This document shows, piece after piece, positions 8,742 to 17,455 of a stretch of DNA of 39,639 nt; the first letter of the stretch is position 1; each line of letters opens with the position of its first letter. Both the position numbers and the translations under genes were made by a program. The notes below the pieces were generated by a model. The model had not been told where the DNA came from. It did no database searches and saw only the letters and a list, made by a program, of their open reading frames with translations. The DNA comes from Ruminococcus sp. (lineage in GTDB: Bacteria > Bacillota > Clostridia > Oscillospirales > Ruminococcaceae): NCBI GenBank assembly GCA_017523285.1, contig JAFWWU010000123.1, forward strand, positions 1-39,639, read 5' to 3'.

Positions 8742-9679
8742 TGGAAAAGCTGAATATAGTTTTTATGGGTACTCCCGATTTTTCAGTTCCTTGTCTTAAG
8801 GCACTTGCAGAAAGTGAGGATACTGTTTCGGCAGTTTTTACCCAGCCTGACAAGCCGAAGGGCAGAGGCTATAAAATGATACCTACTCCCGTAAAAACAG
8901 CCGCACTTGAATACGGTATTCCCGTATATCAGCCACTTTCGCTGAGAAAGGGCGATGATGCGGCAGAGGCAATGAAAATCCTTGAAGAAATAAATCCCGA
9001 CCTTATTATCGTTACAGCGTATGGTCAGATACTTCCGAAAGAAATTCTTACATTGCCGAAATACGGTTGTATAAATATACATGCGTCACTTCTTCCACGT
9101 TACAGAGGCGCTGCACCTATACAATGGTGTGTTCTTAACGGAGAGAAGAAAACAGGCGTGACATCCATGCTTATGGACGTAGGTCTTGATACGGGTGATA
9201 TGCTTCTTAAAGCTGAAACCGAAATAGGCGAAAACGAAACTGCTCAGGAGCTATGGGACAGACTTGCTGTAATGGGCGGCGAGCTTCTTTCACAGACAAT
9301 AACTGCTCTGAAAGAGGGAAAACTGACTCCTGAAAAGCAGGATGATGAGCTTTCGTGTTATTCACCAATGATAAAAAAGGAAATGAGTCAGCTTGATTTC
9401 AGCGAGCCTGCTGAGAAAATCCACAATATTATCAGAGGTATAACAGGCTTTACAATGCTTGACGGAAAAAGACTTAAAATTTACCGCAGTATAATTTCAG
9501 ACACAGAAAATCCATCTGCCGCAAACGGTGAAATTGTTGACGCAGACAGCTTCAGCGTAAAATGCGGTGACGGAAAAGTGATAACATTCGAAGAAATACA
9601 GCTTGAGGGAAGCAAACGAATGAAAACAGCTGATTTCCTCAGAGGAAAGAAGCTTACAAAGGGTACGATTTTAGGATAA
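8741..9679 (+). CDS. fmt: Methionyl-tRNA formyltransferase
   Basis: This enzyme formylates initiator Met-tRNA using 10-formyl-tetrahydrofolate. The 312-residue product opens IVFMGTPDFSVPCLKAL, has the folate-site motif HASLLPRYRGAAPIQW with the catalytic Asn-His-Asp type triad (Asn in CINIHAS, Asp in GLDTGDM), and a C-terminal tRNA-binding OB-like domain. Length is typical. It is translationally coupled to def. Confidence 0.97.
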   Translation: MEKLNIVFMGTPDFSVPCLKALAESEDTVSAVFTQPDKPKGRGYKMIPTPVKTAALEYGIPVYQPLSLRKGDDAAEAMKILEEINPDLIIVTAYGQILPKEILTLPKYGCINIHASLLPRYRGAAPIQWCVLNGEKKTGVTSMLMDVGLDTGDMLLKAETEIGENETAQELWDRLAVMGGELLSQTITALKEGKLTPEKQDDELSCYSPMIKKEMSQLDFSEPAEKIHNIIRGITGFTMLDGKRLKIYRSIISDTENPSAANGEIVDADSFSVKCGDGKVITFEEIQLEGSKRMKTADFLRGKKLTKGTILG

Positions 9680-9695
9680 TCGTAAGGAGGTTGCT

Positions 9696-10364
9696 ATGGA
9701 TATATTACTTGTTCTTATTGCGCTTGTAGTTTCAATGTGGGCGTCTTTAAATGTAAAATCGACATTTAAAAAATACAGCAAAGTTTATAGCAGCAGAGGA
9801 TATACAGCAGATCAGGTTGCAAGAAAGATACTTGACGAAAACGGTTTATACACTGTTGGAATTGAACATGTCAGAGGCGATCTGAGCGATCACTATGACC
9901 CGAGAGATAACGTAGTAAGACTTTCTGATACTGTTTACGGACAGACATCTGTTGCGGCTATCGGAGTTGCGGCACACGAATGTGGTCACGCTATACAGCA
10001 TGCAGAGGATTATGCTCCGATTAAGGTAAGAACTGCAATTATTCCTGTTACGCAGATTGGCTCAAATCTTGCGTTTCCACTTGTAATAATAGGAATAATG
10101 CTCGGTTCAAGTAATATTCTTACTACAATCGGAATATGGCTTTATGTAGCAGTTGTTGCATTTCAGCTTGTAACTCTTCCTGTTGAATTCAATGCAAGCT
10201 CAAGAGCTCTCAGAACGCTTGAGGGTTGTGCATTTCTTGATTATGATGAAAACAAAAAGGCTAAAAAGGTGCTTACAGCGGCGGCACTTACTTATGTTGC
10301 GGCACTGTTTTCAGCAATTGTGACGCTCATAAGACTCATTCTTATGTCAAAGAGAAGGAATTGA
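9696..10364 (+). CDS. Membrane zinc metallopeptidase (YugP/PF04298 family)
   Basis: This is a 222-residue membrane protein with a zinc-binding HECGH motif at residues 94-98 inside GVAAHECGHAIQHAEDY. The region DHYDPRDNVVRLSD is characteristic of the YugP-type neutral zinc metallopeptidase family. Membrane segments appear at residues 1-17, about 115-160 and 190-215. The substrate is unknown. AAGGAGG lies just ahead of the ATG. The gene sits between fmt and rsmB, an insertion relative to Bacillus subtilis gene order, and its stop is one base before rsmB. Confidence 0.9.
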   Translation: MDILLVLIALVVSMWASLNVKSTFKKYSKVYSSRGYTADQVARKILDENGLYTVGIEHVRGDLSDHYDPRDNVVRLSDTVYGQTSVAAIGVAAHECGHAIQHAEDYAPIKVRTAIIPVTQIGSNLAFPLVIIGIMLGSSNILTTIGIWLYVAVVAFQLVTLPVEFNASSRALRTLEGCAFLDYDENKKAKKVLTAAALTYVAALFSAIVTLIRLILMSKRRN

Positions 10365-10365
10365 T

Positions 10366-11673
10366 ATGAAAGAGCCGAGATATCTTGCTGTTTCGCTTCT
10401 GGACAAGACGTTCAGAAGCGGCAGCTATTCAAATATACAGCTTGCAAGCGGACTTGATAAGTCGGAAATGTCAGACAGGGATAAGCGTTTATGCTCTGTG
10501 ATATATTACGGTGTAATCGAGCGAAAGATAACGCTTGATTATATTATTGCACAGCTTATAACAAGACCGATTGAAAAGCTTGATTTGACTGTGCTCAATA
10601 TTCTCAGATGTGGTATTTATCAGATTCTATATATGGATAATATCCCTGATAATGCCGCTGTGAATGAAAGTGTAACGCTTGCAAAGAAGTTTAAAAAGGC
10701 AAGTGCTTCAGGAATGGTAAATGCCGTTCTCAGAAATTTCATAAGACGTGATAAGCAGTATGCTGTTCCTATGGATATACTTATTTCATCATCAGTTGAG
10801 TATTCTGCTCCTGTCTGGATGATTGACAGCTTTATTGCCGATTATGGAATGGAAAAAATGACAAATCTGCTTTCAGACGCATTAAAGAAACCGCCTGTAA
10901 CGGTAAGATTCAACACTCTTAAAGCGTCAGAAAGCGAAATAATCGCACAGCTTGGCGAGATAAAAGCTGAAAAAAGCTCATTGCTTGAAAACTGCTATGA
11001 GCTTGACGGCGGAGATATAACAGCAACAGACGCATTTAAAAATGGACTTGTTCACGTTCAGGATAAGGCTTCACAGCTTTGCTGTCTTGCGTTAAATCCG
11101 ACTGAAAATGACAAAGTTCTTGACCTTTGCTCCGCACCCGGCGGAAAAGCATTTACAATGGCTCAGATGATGGGTGGAAAAGGCGAAATATATGCTTTTG
11201 ACCTTCACGAAAAGAGAGTAAAGCTTATTGCGGGCGGCGCAGAACGTCTCGGACTTACAAATATAAAGGCAATGACGGGTGATGCTTCCGTTTATAATGA
11301 GAAGCTTCCCAAATTCACTAAAATTCTTTGTGATGTTCCATGCTCAGGACTTGGCGTAATAAGACGCAAGCCTGAAATAAAGTATAAAAATCCATCGGAT
11401 TTTGAGGGACTTCCAGAGATACAGTATAAAATTGCCGAAAACGCACTCAATTATCTTGAAGTTGGCGGAGAAATGGTTTATTCAACCTGTACGCTTCGCA
11501 AAGCGGAAAATGAAAAGGTAATTGAAAAACTGCTGAAAAATCATCCCGAAATTGAGGGAGTGAGCTTTCTTGAAAATCTCGGTGAGCCGTTTGGCAGTTA
11601 TTATGCATCTATTTTCCCTGAACATTTTGGTTCAGACGGATTTTTTATTTCAAAATTCAGAAAAGTAAGGTGA
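10366..11673 (+). CDS. rsmB: 16S rRNA (cytosine-967-C5)-methyltransferase
   Basis: This SAM-dependent enzyme methylates C967 of 16S rRNA. The 435-residue protein has an N-terminal NusB-like RNA-binding domain (residues about 5-130, with LRCGIYQILYMDNIPDNAAV) and a Rossmann methyltransferase domain. The SAM motif is DLCSAPGGKAF, and the two cysteine motifs of m5C methyltransferases are DVPCSGLGVIRRKPEIK and STCTLRKAENE. It follows the zinc peptidase by one base and rlmN starts four bases after its stop. Confidence 0.96.
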   Translation: MKEPRYLAVSLLDKTFRSGSYSNIQLASGLDKSEMSDRDKRLCSVIYYGVIERKITLDYIIAQLITRPIEKLDLTVLNILRCGIYQILYMDNIPDNAAVNESVTLAKKFKKASASGMVNAVLRNFIRRDKQYAVPMDILISSSVEYSAPVWMIDSFIADYGMEKMTNLLSDALKKPPVTVRFNTLKASESEIIAQLGEIKAEKSSLLENCYELDGGDITATDAFKNGLVHVQDKASQLCCLALNPTENDKVLDLCSAPGGKAFTMAQMMGGKGEIYAFDLHEKRVKLIAGGAERLGLTNIKAMTGDASVYNEKLPKFTKILCDVPCSGLGVIRRKPEIKYKNPSDFEGLPEIQYKIAENALNYLEVGGEMVYSTCTLRKAENEKVIEKLLKNHPEIEGVSFLENLGEPFGSYYASIFPEHFGSDGFFISKFRKVR

Positions 11674-11677
11674 TTGC

Positions 11678-12733
11678 TTGAGCAAAATTGATATTATGTC
11701 ATTAAGTCTTGAAGAGCTTGAAAATGAGCTTGTAAGGCTTGGCGAAAAGAAATTCCGTGCAAAACAGATATTTCAATGGCTTCATCAGAAAAGGGTATTC
11801 AGCTTTGATGAAATGACTAATATATCTGTCCAATTGCGAGCCTTGCTGAATCAATGTTTTTGTATAAAAAGCCTATTTATAGCAAAAAGACTTGAATCTT
11901 GTATAGATAATACTGTAAAATATCTGTATAGGCTTTCTGACGGGAATTTTGTCGAAACGGTGCTGATGAAATATAACTATGGATACAGTATCTGTGTATC
12001 AACTCAGGTGGGCTGTAAAATGGGGTGCAGATTCTGTGCTTCGGCTATTGCAGGCTATGTGAGAAGTCTTGAGCCGTCGGAAATTCTTATGCAGATTTAT
12101 GAAACGGAAAAGGATGCAGGAATTCGTGTTTCAGGCATTGTGCTTATGGGAATAGGCGAGCCTTTTGACAACTATGATAATGTAGTTAAGTTTTTCAGGC
12201 TTGTTTCTTCGCCTGAGGGCAATAATCTGAGTTTAAGACACGTTACGGTTTCAACCTGCGGAATAGTTCCGAAAATATATGAGCTTGCAAAGCTGAAACT
12301 CGGACTTACTCTTTCGGTTTCGCTTCATAGTGCGGATGATGAAAGAAGAAGTGAAATAATGCCTGTCAATAATACATATAATATAGACGAGCTTATAAAG
12401 GCTTGCAGACATTATGTTGATGAAACAGGCAGACGTGTTACATTTGAATATGCCGTTATTGATGATGTTAATTCATCAAAGGCAGATGCAGATAAGCTTG
12501 CTGATTTAATACGAGGCATAAATTGTCATGTTAATCTTATACCTGTAAATAAGGTTAAGGAAAGAAGCTATAAAACAGCAAGAGAGGGCGTTGAAAAATT
12601 CGCAGAGTATCTTCAGAAAAGAGGAATTAACGCAACGGTAAGAAGAACTCTCGGAAGTGATATAGAGGCGGCTTGCGGACAGCTCAGACGTGACGCTGCA
12701 AAGAATAAAATGAACGGAGGTGCGGAGGATTGA
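11678..12733 (+). CDS. rlmN: Dual-specificity 23S rRNA/tRNA adenine-2 methyltransferase RlmN
   Basis: This radical SAM enzyme methylates C2 of A2503 in 23S rRNA and A37 of some tRNAs. The 351-residue product has the 4Fe-4S motif CKMGCRFCAS (CxxxCxxC), the SAM-binding region GIGEPFDNYDNV, the SVSLHSADDERR block and, near the C-terminus, the resolving cysteine in GSDIEAACGQL. The start is TTG at 11678, supported by AAGG seven bases upstream and by the lack of an ATG in this region. Its stop overlaps the PP2C start. Confidence 0.95.
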   Translation: MSKIDIMSLSLEELENELVRLGEKKFRAKQIFQWLHQKRVFSFDEMTNISVQLRALLNQCFCIKSLFIAKRLESCIDNTVKYLYRLSDGNFVETVLMKYNYGYSICVSTQVGCKMGCRFCASAIAGYVRSLEPSEILMQIYETEKDAGIRVSGIVLMGIGEPFDNYDNVVKFFRLVSSPEGNNLSLRHVTVSTCGIVPKIYELAKLKLGLTLSVSLHSADDERRSEIMPVNNTYNIDELIKACRHYVDETGRRVTFEYAVIDDVNSSKADADKLADLIRGINCHVNLIPVNKVKERSYKTAREGVEKFAEYLQKRGINATVRRTLGSDIEAACGQLRRDAAKNKMNGGAED

Positions 12734-13455
12734 GATATACAGCTTTGACTGACATAGGTCTGAAACGAGAAGAAAACCAGGATACAGTAAAATGCAAGGA
12801 ATTCGGCGAAAATATTCTTGCTGTTGTTTGCGACGGTATGGGCGGTGAAAGAGCAGGAAGAGAAGCAAGTGAAATTGCCATTGATGAGGTTATAGAACGT
12901 TTCAGCGAGGGTTACAGTGATGACCTTGAAGACGAGGAAATAAGAAAACTGCTTATATCGTCAATTTCAGCCGCAAACTCTGTAATATACACAAAAGCAA
13001 GATTTGATTATAAGAATTTCGGTATGGGAACAACCTGTGTAGCGGCTTTTGTAAATAAAAGTTCGGCATATATTGCAAATGTCGGCGACAGCAGATGTTA
13101 TGTGATAACCGAAGAGGGACTTTGTCAGATAACGACAGACCATAACGTTGCGGCTCTGCTTTATGAACAGGGCAAGATTTCCGAAGATGAGCTTGTAAAT
13201 CATCCTCAGAAAAATATGCTTTTAAGAGCTGTCGGCGTTGATAAGACTGTTCAGGTAGATACATTTATTCTTGATTACGACGATAAAATAAGCTTATTGC
13301 TTTGCTCTGACGGATTGTCGGGTTACAGCAGCAATGAGGAAATATTTGAAATAATAATCGATACGCCTTTTGAAACTGTTGCAAACGAGCTTGTCAAGCT
13401 TGCTTACAGCAAGGGCGGTCGTGATAATATTACAGTCGCATTAATTACAGATTAA
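12730..13455 (+). CDS. prpC: PP2C-family Ser/Thr protein phosphatase (PrpC/Stp)
   Basis: This is a 241-residue metal-dependent phosphatase that reverses the action of the adjacent PASTA kinase. PP2C motifs are complete: TDIGLKREENQD near the N-terminus, VCDGMGGERAG with metal-binding aspartate, ANVGDSRCYV, LLLCSDGLSGY and the closing GGRDNITVALI. The start is TTG at 12730; GGAGG at 12716-12720 gives a nine-base spacing, and the product then begins at the family's usual place. The gene overlaps rlmN by 4 bases and lies 18 bases before the kinase. Confidence 0.95.
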   Translation: MRYTALTDIGLKREENQDTVKCKEFGENILAVVCDGMGGERAGREASEIAIDEVIERFSEGYSDDLEDEEIRKLLISSISAANSVIYTKARFDYKNFGMGTTCVAAFVNKSSAYIANVGDSRCYVITEEGLCQITTDHNVAALLYEQGKISEDELVNHPQKNMLLRAVGVDKTVQVDTFILDYDDKISLLLCSDGLSGYSSNEEIFEIIIDTPFETVANELVKLAYSKGGRDNITVALITD

Positions 13456-13473
13456 TGGTGGAGGATAAGCATA

Positions 13474-15768
13474 ATGGATAAAAACATTGGCAAAAAGCTC
13501 GACGGCAGGTATGAGATTACCGAGCTTAACGGCGTTGGCGGAATGGCTGACGTTTATAAGGGTACTGATATAATCGATAATAAGCCTGTTGCAATTAAAA
13601 TTCTCAAAAAGGAATTTGCAGAGAATGAAGAATTTCTCAGAAGATTCAGAAATGAATCAAAAGCAATTGCCGTTCTCTCACATCCGAATATAGTAAGAAT
13701 TTATGATGTCGGATTTTCTGATAAAATCCAGTATATCATAATGGAATATATCGATGGTATTACTCTTAAGGAGTATATTGAAGAGGAAAAGGTTTTAAGC
13801 TGGAAGGATACAGTGCATTTTGTAATCCAGATTTTAAGAGCTCTTCAGCATGCTCATGATAAAGGGCTTGTACACCGTGATATAAAGCCGCAGAATATAA
13901 TGATGTTTACTGACGGCACTATCAAGGTCATGGATTTCGGCATTGCGAAATTCGCAAGAGAAGAAGGCAAGACAGCTACTGACCAGGCTATTGGAAGCGT
14001 TCATTATATCAGTCCCGAACAGGCAAAGGGTGACGTTACCGATGAAAGAAGCGATATCTATTCAGTAGGCGTAATGCTTTATGAAATGCTTACAGGCAAG
14101 AAACCTTTTGATTCTGAAAATCCTGTTTCTATTGCGGTAATGCACATGCACGATACACCTGAACGTCCTAAGGCGGTTAATCCCGATATTCCTGACGGAC
14201 TTGAGGAAATAATTCTTAAAGCTATGGAAAAATCCCCAAGCGAGCGTTATCAGTCAACATCTGATATGATAAGCGATATTGAGGATTTCAAAAATAATCC
14301 CGAGATTAAATTCGGGTATTACACGGAGGGTAACATGCACGAAGAAAGCGACAGAACACGATTCTTTGCGGCAATAAATGAAGAAGAACAGTCTACTTCT
14401 GAGAATATTCCGCTTCCGCCTGCTGATGATGATTCTGAATATTACAAGAACAGCGGCGATTATTACGATGATGATGACAATGACGATGATGACGACGATG
14501 AACAGCGTTCATCTCTCCTCGTTCCCGTACTTACAGCAGTTACAATTGTTGTAATTATAGTTGCGGTTGTATTCCTTTTTGCACTTTTAAAGGGAACAAT
14601 TCTCGGCGATGGTGGTAATGGCAATAATTCAGTAAAAATGCCTTCACTTATCGGTATGGATTACAATGAAGCACTTAAAAAGTACGGTAAATCCATAAAA
14701 ATTGTAAACGCTGGTACAGAATACAACGAAATGCAGAAGGACTGCATTTTTGAACAGAGCATCGACCCTAATACTCCTGTAAACAAAGCTACACAGGTTA
14801 AGGTTAAGGTAAGTCTTGGACTTAAGACTGTAAATGTTCCTGATGTATTCGACCAGAACTATATGCTTGCACAGCGTACATTTACCGAGCTTGGTCTTGT
14901 TGCTGAAAAGCGAGAGGAATCAAGCGATGATTTAGAGGCAGGTCAGGTTATAAGAACCGAGCCTGAGGCAGGAACTCCTGTTGAGCCTGGAACAAAGGTG
15001 ATTCTCTTTGTAAGTATGGGCAAGAACACAGAGCAGTTCAAGATGGTAAATCTTGTTGGTAAGACATTTGAAAACGCAGAGCAGATATGCTCATACAACG
15101 GAATCGTTGTTGTTCCTGTTGAAGCTCCATCATACGAGCCACAGGGAATAGTATTCGAGCAGAGCATTGAACCTGATACTGTTGTTGAATCAGGAACAGA
15201 AATAAAGCTTTATGTAAGTAACGGCGTAATCCCTGAGGGTGCTGTATCATATACACTTAAATTACCGAATGACGCAGAGGGAAGATTTGAACTTGACTTC
15301 ATCATTGACGGTAAGCCAAGCGCAACTTCAAGCGGAACAATTATTGCTCCTCAGATGAAGCAGGTAACTATTGAAGTTCCCGGACAGGGCGAAGCTGCAA
15401 CTGTTCTTGTAACTCTCACAAATAAGAATAACTCAAAGACAGTTACACTCGGAACTTATACTTTTGACTTTGCGAATAAGAGCTATCGTACTCTCAGCGA
15501 AGATATAGAAGGTTCATTCAGAGCTGTTGACGGAATGTATGTTGCTCCGACAGAGCCACCGACACAGCCGCCAACACAGCCACCAACACAGCCGCCAACG
15601 CAGCCACCGACAGAGCCACCAACACAGGCTCCGACAGACCCACCGACAGAAGCTCCTACTGATGCACCAACAGAAGCTCCGTCACAGTCTGAGGGTGAAG
15701 TACAGCAGCAGTCATGGAATGCTAATCAGTACTGGAATGAAAACCAGCCTTGGAATAATGCCGCATAA
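13474..15768 (+). CDS. prkC: PASTA-domain Ser/Thr protein kinase (PrkC/Stk)
   Basis: This is a membrane kinase that senses muropeptides or lipid II through PASTA domains and controls wall growth, dormancy or spore germination in Firmicutes. The 764-residue protein has a kinase domain at about 10-275 (VGGMADVYKG loop, VAIKIL lysine, VHRDIKPQNIM, VMDFGIAKF, SVHYISPEQAKG). An extremely acidic stretch at about 319-342 precedes the single membrane helix at about 346-372. Three extracellular PASTA domains follow (about 387-450, 451-518, 521-586), then a beta-rich domain to about 688. The tail is unusual: a repeated PTQPPTQ/PTEAPT segment from about residue 692 and a final Trp/Asn-rich end with WNANQ, WNENQ and WNNAA. 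The ribosome site is GGAGG. Confidence 0.95.
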   Translation: MDKNIGKKLDGRYEITELNGVGGMADVYKGTDIIDNKPVAIKILKKEFAENEEFLRRFRNESKAIAVLSHPNIVRIYDVGFSDKIQYIIMEYIDGITLKEYIEEEKVLSWKDTVHFVIQILRALQHAHDKGLVHRDIKPQNIMMFTDGTIKVMDFGIAKFAREEGKTATDQAIGSVHYISPEQAKGDVTDERSDIYSVGVMLYEMLTGKKPFDSENPVSIAVMHMHDTPERPKAVNPDIPDGLEEIILKAMEKSPSERYQSTSDMISDIEDFKNNPEIKFGYYTEGNMHEESDRTRFFAAINEEEQSTSENIPLPPADDDSEYYKNSGDYYDDDDNDDDDDDEQRSSLLVPVLTAVTIVVIIVAVVFLFALLKGTILGDGGNGNNSVKMPSLIGMDYNEALKKYGKSIKIVNAGTEYNEMQKDCIFEQSIDPNTPVNKATQVKVKVSLGLKTVNVPDVFDQNYMLAQRTFTELGLVAEKREESSDDLEAGQVIRTEPEAGTPVEPGTKVILFVSMGKNTEQFKMVNLVGKTFENAEQICSYNGIVVVPVEAPSYEPQGIVFEQSIEPDTVVESGTEIKLYVSNGVIPEGAVSYTLKLPNDAEGRFELDFIIDGKPSATSSGTIIAPQMKQVTIEVPGQGEAATVLVTLTNKNNSKTVTLGTYTFDFANKSYRTLSEDIEGSFRAVDGMYVAPTEPPTQPPTQPPTQPPTQPPTEPPTQAPTDPPTEAPTDAPTEAPSQSEGEVQQQSWNANQYWNENQPWNNAA
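15545..15690 (+). repeat. Proline/threonine-encoding tandem repeat in the kinase tail
   Basis: A run of imperfect 12-base units (CCACCGACACAG and variants with GCC, GAG or GCT) encodes PTQP, PTEP and PTEA repeats. This low-complexity DNA is prone to copy-number change by slippage, so the tail length may vary between strains. It probably spans or attaches to the cell wall. Confidence 0.85.
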
Positions 15769-15782
15769 ATTTTGGAGAAATT

Positions 15783-16661
15783 ATGACATCTGATAATAAT
15801 ATTAAAAATGGAATAATAACCAAATGTCTTGGGGGACTCTATACAATAGAGTCCCCTGACGGCATATATGAATGTAAAGCAAGAGGGGTATTCAGAAATA
15901 AGGGAATCTGTCCGTATGTCGGGGATTACGTTGAATTTTCAGAAGGTGTTATTACTAAGATTGCCGAAAGAAAAAACTGCATTATAAGACCTCCGCTTGC
16001 TAACCTTGACAGTCTTATATTTGTAGTTTCAACCTGTAAGCCATCGCCTAATTTGCTTTTACTTGATAAATTCATTGCAATTGCAGAGTATAAGAAGATT
16101 GAGCCTGTAATAGTAATAACCAAAACAGATCTTGCAGACTGCGAAAATATAATGTCGATATACAGCAAAATCGGAATAAAGGTTATAGCTGTTGACTATT
16201 CGGATAAAAGCACAATTGAAAGCGTCAAAGAGCTTCTGAAGGGGAAAATAAGCGCATTTACAGGCAATTCAGGCGCAGGAAAATCAACACTTCTTAATGC
16301 GATAGATGAAAACCTCGCTATTCCGACAGGTGAAATAAGCGAAAAGCTTGGCAGAGGCAGACATACTACACGTCATGCAGAGCTTTATAAAATCTGCGGC
16401 GGATATATTGCCGATACTCCGGGATTTTCAACCTTTGAAACAAATAAATATGATATAATCTTCAAAGAGGATTTAGCTGCTTGTTTCAGAGAATTTACCG
16501 AATATTCCGATGATTGCAAGTTCAAGGACTGCTCTCATACCTGCGAAAAGGGCTGCGCTGTAATTGCCGCAAAAAATGATGGTGAAATATCCGAAAGCCG
16601 TCATAGCAGCTATTGTGAAATGTATGAGGAAGCGAAAAAAATCAAGGAGTGGGAGCTTTAA
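15783..16661 (+). CDS. rsgA: Ribosome small-subunit-dependent GTPase RsgA
   Basis: This is a circularly permuted GTPase that checks late maturation of the 30S subunit. The 292-residue protein has an N-terminal OB fold, then the G motifs in permuted order: G4 (ITKTDLAD), G1 P-loop (GNSGAGKSTLLN at about residue 161), then G3 (DTPGFSTF). A zinc site follows in the C-terminal domain (CKFKDCSHTCEKGCAV). GGAG precedes the start. It sits directly after prkC as in Bacillus subtilis, but rpe, which follows there, is missing. Confidence 0.96.
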   Translation: MTSDNNIKNGIITKCLGGLYTIESPDGIYECKARGVFRNKGICPYVGDYVEFSEGVITKIAERKNCIIRPPLANLDSLIFVVSTCKPSPNLLLLDKFIAIAEYKKIEPVIVITKTDLADCENIMSIYSKIGIKVIAVDYSDKSTIESVKELLKGKISAFTGNSGAGKSTLLNAIDENLAIPTGEISEKLGRGRHTTRHAELYKICGGYIADTPGFSTFETNKYDIIFKEDLAACFREFTEYSDDCKFKDCSHTCEKGCAVIAAKNDGEISESRHSSYCEMYEEAKKIKEWEL

Positions 16662-16662
16662 G

Positions 16663-17280
16663 ATGAAAAGATGCTGTATTTTTTCAGGCGGAGAGCTTGA
16701 AAATGCTGATTTCGTCGCTGTAAATGATACGGATTATGTAATCTGTGCAGACAGTGGTTTAAAGCATGCTTTAAGGCTTGGGATAACTCCTGACCTTGTA
16801 ATCGGTGATTTTGATTCTTATTCAGGGGAACTTCCCGAAAGTGCAGAGTGTATAAAATGCCGTCCCGAAAAGGATGATACAGATACTCTTATGGCGGTAA
16901 AGCAGGCAATAGCAAGAGGTTGTGACGAAATAGTCATATACGGTGCGTTCGGCGGCAGATTTGACCATACAATTGCAAATGTACAGACTTTAAGATATGC
17001 TATGGTGAATGGTGTTCATGCATACCTTGAGGACAGCAGAAACAAGGTTTATATGCTTTCTGAGGGCGTTTATGAGCTTTCAGACGAAAAAAAGAAATAT
17101 CTTTCTGTTTTTGCATACGGCGGAGAGCTTAAAATGAAAAAGCTTAGCGGAGTTAAATATCCTCTTGAAAACGCTGTGCTGAATACAGATTTTCCGCTTG
17201 GAGTCAGCAATGAAATAATCTTTGAAAGAGCAGTAATAGAAATTGATAAAGGAACGGCACTAATTATCTGCTCGGAATAA
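16663..17280 (+). CDS. thiN: Thiamine diphosphokinase
   Basis: This enzyme transfers pyrophosphate from ATP to thiamine to make the cofactor TPP. The 205-residue product shows the family pattern: CADSGLKHALRLGITPDLVI followed by GDFDSYSG, then the KDDTDTLMAVK motif and the YGAFGGRFDHTIANVQTL block. I chose ATG 16663, one base after the rsgA stop, with GGGAG seven bases upstream; the frame is open further back but only inside rsgA. Its position between rsgA and spoVM matches yloS (thiN) of Bacillus subtilis. Confidence 0.94.
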   Translation: MKRCCIFSGGELENADFVAVNDTDYVICADSGLKHALRLGITPDLVIGDFDSYSGELPESAECIKCRPEKDDTDTLMAVKQAIARGCDEIVIYGAFGGRFDHTIANVQTLRYAMVNGVHAYLEDSRNKVYMLSEGVYELSDEKKKYLSVFAYGGELKMKKLSGVKYPLENAVLNTDFPLGVSNEIIFERAVIEIDKGTALIICSE

Positions 17281-17328
17281 CACTTTTCTGAAAACTGAAT
17301 ATAATGGAAGTATAAGGAGGGATACATA

Positions 17329-17412
17329 ATGAAAATAGTTGTTATCAGAAGCCCTAAAATGCTTTCGGGATTATTCAGAGTTATATTCAAGATAAAGAAA
17401 GATGAGCAGTAA
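17329..17412 (+). CDS. spoVM: Stage V sporulation protein SpoVM (27 residues)
   Basis: SpoVM is a tiny amphipathic helix that sits on the curved forespore membrane and anchors the spore coat base. This 27-codon gene encodes a peptide starting MKIVVIRSPKMLSGLF and ending in a basic IKKDEQ tail. It has the length, the proline at residue 9, the P-K-x-L-x-G core and the basic amphipathic end known from SpoVM. AAGGAGG lies eight bases before the ATG. Gene order is decisive: in Bacillus subtilis spoVM also follows thiN directly. It implies that the organism has, or had, a sporulation programme. Confidence 0.88.
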   Translation: MKIVVIRSPKMLSGLFRVIFKIKKDEQ

Positions 17413-17416
17413 AAAA

Positions 17417-17432
17417 GGCGGATAAATCCGCC
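17417..17432 (+). terminator. Possible weak terminator after spoVM
   Basis: A 6 bp GC-rich stem (GGCGGA with TCCGCC, loop TAAA) lies five bases after the spoVM stop. It is not followed by a proper T run (ATACATATTT), so termination here may be inefficient, allowing read-through to the next gene. Confidence 0.4.
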
Positions 17433-17455
17433 ATACATATTTAAGGTATTATATA

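Noticed and set aside
15545-15690. CRISPR-like direct repeats
   Set aside because: The repeats are short, in frame, without unique spacers, and encode the PT-rich tail. No CRISPR array was found elsewhere.
15527-15793. 88-residue frame rich in His, Arg, Gln and Ser
   Set aside because: It is the shifted frame of the PT-repeat DNA in the kinase tail; its composition follows from the repeat.
17417-17432. Strong terminator after spoVM
   Set aside because: The stem is only 6 bp and there is no T run, so it is listed as weak only.
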